DNA from: Acetomicrobium sp. UBA5826
Lineage (GTDB): Bacteria > Synergistota > Synergistia > Synergistales > Acetomicrobiaceae
DNA: 64,000 nt
Direction: 5' to 3'
Assembly: GCF_002433005.1 (NCBI RefSeq)
Contig: NZ_DJHF01000025.1
Span: forward strand, 62,001-126,000
Shown: positions 59,480-64,000 of the stretch, one piece after another
Layout of the letters: each line of letters starts with the position of its first letter
How positions within the stretch are numbered: position 1 is the stretch's first letter
The notes under the pieces: generated by a model
Seen by the model: only the letters and a program-made list of their open reading frames with translations
Told to the model about the DNA's origin: nothing
Database searches by the model: none
Translations under genes and position numbers: made by a program

Positions 59480-60190
59480 ATGCCAGTTGTATTTGATGTT
59501 TCGGGGCAAATGGCAATGTTTCGAAAACCGTATACTACGACCTCATCAATATCTTTTGCCTTCCCGCCTCCCACAGCCATAGCCGGTTTAATTTCCGGAA
59601 TAGTTGGAATATCTAATGGCAGCAACGATGGCGGCTGTAATGCCAAATATTGGGAATCTCTCATTGGTACTAAGGTTTCAGTAGCATTACTGAGCGATAT
59701 ATCATGGATGTGGCATGCCATAAATTTTTGGAACGTAAAACAGCCACAAAAAAGTCCGCATATCCAGGTAAAACATCAATTTGTGATTAATCCCAAGTAT
59801 CGTATATTCGTTGACGGTGGAATTGAGGATAAGCTACGGTGTATGTTAGAGAAGGATAGCTTTAAATTTACCCCTTATCTGGGTACGGCATATGCTATAG
59901 CCGATGTCGTCTATATTGGCCAGTTTAGCAATCAATCGCTGACAGAAGATGAGGTTGCCGTTGATAGTGTTGTGCCGTGGAACGAAAAAGTAAGGATCTT
60001 AAATATCCTAGATGTCGGAGGAGCGTTTAAGGAAGAGATGCCTTTTAAGATGGATGCGACTAGAAAATTTATTGAAAGCATCGAGGTTCTATATTCTCCG
60101 TCTCCACTAAAAAAGCTTTTGATAAACAAAGGAGCGGGAGATGTTACGAAGTGCGGAAACGATGTGGTCGCCTGGTTCCCTCGATGGTGA
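59480..60190 (+). CDS. cas5: CRISPR-associated protein Cas5 (Cas5h type)
   Basis: This 236-residue RAMP protein caps the crRNA 5' handle in Cascade. The N-terminal VVFDVSGQMAMFRKPYTTTSSISFAFPPPTAIAGLISGIVGIS is the Cas5 signature strand followed by the P-x-x-x-A-x-x-G-x-x-x-x helix. ATG 59480 is preceded by a GTCAGGTGAAAGG site six bases after cas7. Its 3' end overlaps cas3 by about 50 bases. Confidence 0.92.
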   Translation: MPVVFDVSGQMAMFRKPYTTTSSISFAFPPPTAIAGLISGIVGISNGSNDGGCNAKYWESLIGTKVSVALLSDISWMWHAINFWNVKQPQKSPHIQVKHQFVINPKYRIFVDGGIEDKLRCMLEKDSFKFTPYLGTAYAIADVVYIGQFSNQSLTEDEVAVDSVVPWNEKVRILNILDVGGAFKEEMPFKMDATRKFIESIEVLYSPSPLKKLLINKGAGDVTKCGNDVVAWFPRW

Positions 60191-62432
60191 ACTTAAAAGC
60201 CATCCCGAGAGACTTTTAAAGGATCATCTTAACGGTACATATCGCCTGATGAGCGATATGGCTCAATATCATGGATTAAAGTCGATTCTTCCCGATATAG
60301 ACATTGAAATAGTGGGCATTACCCATGATCTTGGGAAAGCGCATCCCTTGTTTCAGGATTACCTTAATGGCAGAGGGGGCGGCATAGATCATGCCTTGCC
60401 CTCTGCCTGGTTTACTCTTAACCTATCAAAGTTCCACACGAATGAAGACAGTTTCTCTGATATTTGGTTGGCTGAGGCAGTAAGACGACATCATACATAT
60501 ATGGTCGATGGGAGCGAAGCTTTAGATTTTTGGGTGCAGCATAATAAGCAGGCCTTTAAGGAACAAAAGGATGCGATGAAGAAATTGGTCCCCACCTGGA
60601 ATATTTTCTTAAGTGAAGAACAATGGGAAGATTACGCAGATGCATTAATGCTAAAACGTAAGAAGATACTCAACGCACAGGCGTGGTTGTTTTATCGGTT
60701 ACTTTACTCTCTTCTTATAACTGCTGATCGTATGGATGCAATAGGTGTAAGAAGTCTCAAGATGCATCCTCTGCCTCTTTTTAAGGAGCCAGATTTTTCG
60801 GGACGAGAAAGCAGCCCATTGGATGTATGGAGACAACAGACTCGCGAAGCTTGCATTAGATCGGTGGACGACATTGAACGTCCGGGCCTTTACACTTTAA
60901 CCTTACCTACAGGAGCAGGTAAGACAATTACAGGCCTGGATATTGCTCGCAGGATGGCACATAAACTTGGCAGCAAAACCATCATTTACGCCTTGCCCTT
61001 TATCAGTATAGTTGAACAAAACTCCTTGGTGGCAAAAGGTCTTTTTGGAGAAGAAGACGTCCAGGAAGATCATAGTCTATCTACATTTATAGAGACGGGC
61101 GAAAAAAATCAGGATCCCATGACTCGCATGAAGACATTTTTCAGGTATTGGGATGCGCCAGTGATATTAACGACAATGGTTCAACTCTGGGAGAGTATCT
61201 ACAGCCCGAAGGCAAACGATTCAATTGACTTTCATCGTTTGAGCGATGCAGTTGTAATCATGGACGAACCACAGACGATTAATCCAAGATATTGGCACGG
61301 TTTTGGGGAAACCTTACAATACCTGAGCGATAAACTACACACCAGCTACATCCTTATGACGGCAACCCAACCTTATATAATAAAGGGAACCGAATTATCT
61401 CCCAAGGGGTTGTCATTTCCTTATAACAGACATACATATAAAATACTTCCTCACAAGTATCAATTGAATGAGTTACCCAGTCTTCTTGAGGAGCATATAG
61501 AAAGATTGTATGAAAAATCAGGACTGATTGTACTTAATACCAGAAAATCTGCAGTTGAAGTTTATAGGATGATCAAAAACGTCATGGATGCACCTGTTTA
61601 CTTTTTATCAACTTGGATGACTCCGCATCACAGACGTTTAACGATGAGGCTTTTAAGATATCTGGAAAAGAAAAAAATACAACATTATTTAGTATCAACT
61701 CAAGTTGTCGAAGCAGGAGTAGATTTGGATTTCGACTGGGTATTTCGCGATCTGGGGCCTTTGGATAGTGTCGTTCAGGTGGCTGGAAGATGCAACAGAC
61801 ACAGCAGGTCCGAAACGGGTGGTTTGGTGCTTATTGCGGAGCTCGTGAACGAACAGGGTAAATCTTTTTCTAATATGGTTTACGATGACATCCTCATGGA
61901 TAGCTCACGGTCAACACTTCGCCTGGAAGACAGAATAAACATCTTCGAAGAAACTATGGCGCCGATAAAAGTTGACAGTTACTACAGAGACATCGCGGAA
62001 AGACTGCAAGATAGGGGTATATGGAAAAATTTATGCGAGGGCAGATGGGGGCCTCAAGATAGACCAAACCTTATAGACAAGCATTATGATCCATTGTCGG
62101 CTGAAGTGTATGTAGAACAAAACAACACTGTGCGTCCAATGTTTGAGAAGCTTATAAACACTAAGTGGACACTAGAAAACTTAAATGAAAAAAGGCATCT
62201 GCATCGCAAATTGCTCCAATACATGATTGAAGTGCCTCTAAAAGCACTCGAATCGTGGCGAAATAAGCTAGCTACCGTAGCGTTTAAAGATGAATTACCT
62301 CCGCTTGATTTCAATGTAAGGTTTCAATGTTGGTTTCTCACTAAGGAAGGCAGGAAACATGTATACGACCGCATTAGTGGGTTTAACCTGAGTAAGGACA
62401 GTGAGAATGAGGAAGATGCCTATTTTCTCTGA
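60141..62432 (+). CDS. cas3: CRISPR-associated helicase-nuclease Cas3
   Basis: This 763-residue protein fuses an N-terminal HD nuclease (GITHDLGKAHPLFQDYL at about residues 58-74, DHALPSAW, RRHHTYMV) with a superfamily 2 helicase: motif I TLPTGAGKTITG, motif II VIMDEPQTINP (DExx form DEPQ), motif III TATQP and motif VI QVAGRCNRHSR. It unwinds and degrades target DNA recruited by Cascade. ATG 60141 overlaps cas5 by 50 bases behind a GGAG-like site (AAAGGAGCGGGAG). All catalytic motifs are intact, so any loss of interference would come from cas8b. Confidence 0.94.
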   Translation: MLRSAETMWSPGSLDGELKSHPERLLKDHLNGTYRLMSDMAQYHGLKSILPDIDIEIVGITHDLGKAHPLFQDYLNGRGGGIDHALPSAWFTLNLSKFHTNEDSFSDIWLAEAVRRHHTYMVDGSEALDFWVQHNKQAFKEQKDAMKKLVPTWNIFLSEEQWEDYADALMLKRKKILNAQAWLFYRLLYSLLITADRMDAIGVRSLKMHPLPLFKEPDFSGRESSPLDVWRQQTREACIRSVDDIERPGLYTLTLPTGAGKTITGLDIARRMAHKLGSKTIIYALPFISIVEQNSLVAKGLFGEEDVQEDHSLSTFIETGEKNQDPMTRMKTFFRYWDAPVILTTMVQLWESIYSPKANDSIDFHRLSDAVVIMDEPQTINPRYWHGFGETLQYLSDKLHTSYILMTATQPYIIKGTELSPKGLSFPYNRHTYKILPHKYQLNELPSLLEEHIERLYEKSGLIVLNTRKSAVEVYRMIKNVMDAPVYFLSTWMTPHHRRLTMRLLRYLEKKKIQHYLVSTQVVEAGVDLDFDWVFRDLGPLDSVVQVAGRCNRHSRSETGGLVLIAELVNEQGKSFSNMVYDDILMDSSRSTLRLEDRINIFEETMAPIKVDSYYRDIAERLQDRGIWKNLCEGRWGPQDRPNLIDKHYDPLSAEVYVEQNNTVRPMFEKLINTKWTLENLNEKRHLHRKLLQYMIEVPLKALESWRNKLATVAFKDELPPLDFNVRFQCWFLTKEGRKHVYDRISGFNLSKDSENEEDAYFL

Positions 62433-62928
62433 GTTGCCAAGGATAGGCGGAACTTTGGTATGGTATTGTCTTATATGTAAACGTCAGGTCTGGTTGATAT
62501 CTCATGGCGTTGAGGCTGACAAGGAAGACGAATTCCTCAAGCTTGGAAGGTTAATCGATGAATCTTCCTACGAGAGGGTTCGTCACAGCGTTAGCTTTGG
62601 GGACAGTAAGTTTGACCTTCTTAAAGAAGAAAAGGGTGTTTTGGTAATAGGTGAGATAAAAAAGAGCAGTCGTTCTATTGAAGCCGCTCGATTGCAGTTA
62701 GCCCACTATCTTTATGAACTGGCAAAATCTGGAATTGCAGCAAGAGGTGAGCTTCTTTTTCCGAAGGAAAGAAGACGTGAGGATGTCTCTATAACCGAAG
62801 ATTTACAATCGAAACTTGATGAAATTTATATGGAAATTAAAGACATTGTGCTATCGCCCTGTCCCCCTAAAGCGCAAGAGTGCAAGTATTGCAAGAACTG
62901 TGCTTATCAAGAATTATGCTGGAGCTGA
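62407..62928 (+). CDS. cas4: CRISPR-associated exonuclease Cas4
   Basis: This RecB-like nuclease of 173 residues acts in spacer processing with Cas1-Cas2. Present are the first cluster cysteines (WYCLICKRQ), the RecB motif VLVIGEIKKSSRS, QLAHYLYEL (Q-x3-Y) and the C-terminal cluster CKYCKNCAYQELC, which bind a 4Fe-4S cluster. ATG 62407 has AAGGA eight bases before it and overlaps cas3 by 26 bases. Confidence 0.92.
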   Translation: MRKMPIFSELPRIGGTLVWYCLICKRQVWLISHGVEADKEDEFLKLGRLIDESSYERVRHSVSFGDSKFDLLKEEKGVLVIGEIKKSSRSIEAARLQLAHYLYELAKSGIAARGELLFPKERRREDVSITEDLQSKLDEIYMEIKDIVLSPCPPKAQECKYCKNCAYQELCWS

Positions 62929-62934
62929 TAAGTA

Positions 62935-63933
62935 ATGGGTAAATGTATCTACATCCTTTCTTCTGGTAACCTTAAGCGAAAGGATAATACAATTGTAATT
63001 GAAAATGAGAATGAAAGAAAATTTGTACCAGTAGAAACTACCGATGAGATATTTATATTTGGCGAAGTGGATTTAAATAAGCGTTTTCTTGAATTTTGTA
63101 CTTCAAACAAGATTATGTTACACTTCTTTAATCATCACCATTACTATCAGGGGACATACTATCCTAGAGAACATATGAATTCCGGTGCCGTCATTTTAGC
63201 ACAAGCAAGAAGTTGCCTTGATGCTGAAAAAAGATTAGTTTTGGCAAAAAGGTTTGTAGCAGGCGCCATTAATAATATGAAGATAGTTTTGCTGTATTAT
63301 TTTAGACATGCAGATTTAGCGCTGGGTCAAACAATAGAAGCTATGGATAATTTTAATGAATTAAGTCAAAGACAAAACGGAATACTTGAGCTAATGGCCA
63401 TAGAGGGCAACGCACGAGACAGATATTATTCTGCATTTGATATAATAACAGGTGGAGGCACTTTTGCGATGGAAAATAGAAGCAAAAGGCCTCCTCAAAA
63501 TAGATTGAACGCACTCATAAGCTTTTTGAATTCCTTATGTTATGTGACGACCTTGGCCCAAATCTATAAAACACACCTTGATCCTCGTATAGGGTTCCTT
63601 CATGAGACTAATTTTAGGCGTTTTAGTTTAAATCTTGATATTGCAGAGATATTCAAACCAATTTTGGTAGACCGATTGATATTTTCTTTGATAAATAAAA
63701 AACAAATTCAAGCCAAACATTTTGCGGGTCAAGCTGGCGGAGGTATATTTTTGTCCGAAAAGGGGGTACAAATCGTATTACAAGCTTGGGAAGAACGGTT
63801 GATGGCGACAATACAACATCCTAAGTTAAAAAGAAACGTAAGCTATCGCAGTTTACTTAGAATGGAGGCTTATAAGTTAGAAAAGCATATACTTGATGAC
63901 GAAGAATATGAGCCTTTCTCGATGCGATGGTAA
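62935..63933 (+). CDS. cas1: CRISPR-associated integrase Cas1
   Basis: This 332-residue integrase inserts new spacers. The metal ligands appear intact: Glu in MAIEGNARDRYYSAF, His in LDPRIGFLHE and Glu in LNLDIAEIFKP. The N-terminal beta domain begins CIYILSSGNLKRKDNTI, and the I-B type NRLNALISFLNSLCYVTTLAQIY is present. It follows cas4 by six bases. The 3' end leads directly into cas2. Confidence 0.95.
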   Translation: MGKCIYILSSGNLKRKDNTIVIENENERKFVPVETTDEIFIFGEVDLNKRFLEFCTSNKIMLHFFNHHHYYQGTYYPREHMNSGAVILAQARSCLDAEKRLVLAKRFVAGAINNMKIVLLYYFRHADLALGQTIEAMDNFNELSQRQNGILELMAIEGNARDRYYSAFDIITGGGTFAMENRSKRPPQNRLNALISFLNSLCYVTTLAQIYKTHLDPRIGFLHETNFRRFSLNLDIAEIFKPILVDRLIFSLINKKQIQAKHFAGQAGGGIFLSEKGVQIVLQAWEERLMATIQHPKLKRNVSYRSLLRMEAYKLEKHILDDEEYEPFSMRW

Positions 63934-63947
63934 CTGTTGTTTAGGGG

Positions 63948-64000
63948 GTGCATGTTATTTTTGTATTGATGATTTATGATGTTGGGGAAGAGCGTGTGAA
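63948..64000 (+). CDS. cas2: CRISPR-associated Cas2, 5' end only
   Basis: The last 53 bases encode V/M-HVIFVLMIYDVGEERV, the N-terminal strand of Cas2 with the conserved catalytic-type Asp in YDVGEERV. The window ends inside the gene. TAGGGGG precedes the GTG at 63948 without spacing, so the exact start is uncertain. The position after cas1 confirms the identity. Confidence 0.85.
   Translation, partial: MHVIFVLMIYDVGEERV

Noticed and set aside
1..64000. tRNA, rRNA and classic riboswitches
   Set aside because: I looked for T-loop motifs, thi-box, SAM, purine, glycine and cobalamin consensus pieces in the intergenic regions and saw none; no covariance search could be run.

Overview
The window looks like a chromosomal segment of an anaerobic, amino-acid-fermenting, diderm bacterium. 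The gene content (TRAP-TAXI and branched-chain amino acid uptake, glutamate:Na+ symporter, M20 amidohydrolase, SpoVS, GT9 glycosyltransferase, DUF3798 and DUF1538 proteins, frequent TTG/GTG starts behind strong GGAGG sites) fits the phylum Synergistota, for example an Acetomicrobium/Anaerobaculum-like organism. That assignment is inferred from gene content; no rRNA is present to prove it.

Layout. 1-240: tail of an ABC ATPase (TOBE domain). 648-3663: glycine betaine/proline ABC transporter (SBP, ATPase, permease) with a terminator-like hairpin after the SBP gene. 3797-6622: nucleoside-kinase-like protein, L,D-transpeptidase and a decayed OPT transporter. 6722-9977: old-yellow-enzyme/dienoyl-CoA reductase-like flavoprotein, a YjfB-like small protein and a LacI-type regulator. 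10029-14028: FecCD/FecE-type ABC transporter facing the convergent feoAB operon, which carries a DtxR-like iron box. 14174-17690: DUF4139 protein, Nudix hydrolase, Na+/solute symporter. 17931-22596: ychF, thiD, thiM, thiE and an M48 protease in one direction. 22689-30055: M20 amidohydrolase, MetH-activation-like protein, hisD, a small membrane protein, TRAP-TAXI receptor and permease, CsaA-like protein, cold-shock protein. 30219-37769: small hypothetical, PII-like and DUF1538 pair, SpoVS, hisS, aspS, GT9, UPF0173 hydrolase. 37898-45203: radical SAM protein, transposase debris, RpiR regulator, HtrA protease, guaA, arsenate-reductase/LMW-PTP-like protein.

45286-45750 holds the most notable small locus. 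A rhodanese gene is interrupted by an in-frame TGA exactly where related proteins have a cysteine (YCA-U-P), with a plausible bacterial SECIS hairpin just downstream. It is therefore most likely a selenoprotein, and is followed by a 40-residue CxxCxxCC peptide gene. 45874-50266 is a complete livFGMHK operon, followed by a DUF3798 protein, gltS, and a two-gene operon of PP-loop ATPases (Dph6-like and asparagine-synthase-like with a zinc ribbon).

55837-64000 is a subtype I-B CRISPR-cas operon (cas6-cas8b-cas7-cas5-cas3-cas4-cas1-cas2 start), preceded by an ISL3-type transposase remnant. Its cas8b has an in-frame TAG at codon 382, and the helical C-terminal part is a separate gene with its own ribosome-binding site, resembling a stand-alone Cas11-like small subunit. 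No CRISPR array lies inside the window; it may lie beyond the right edge.
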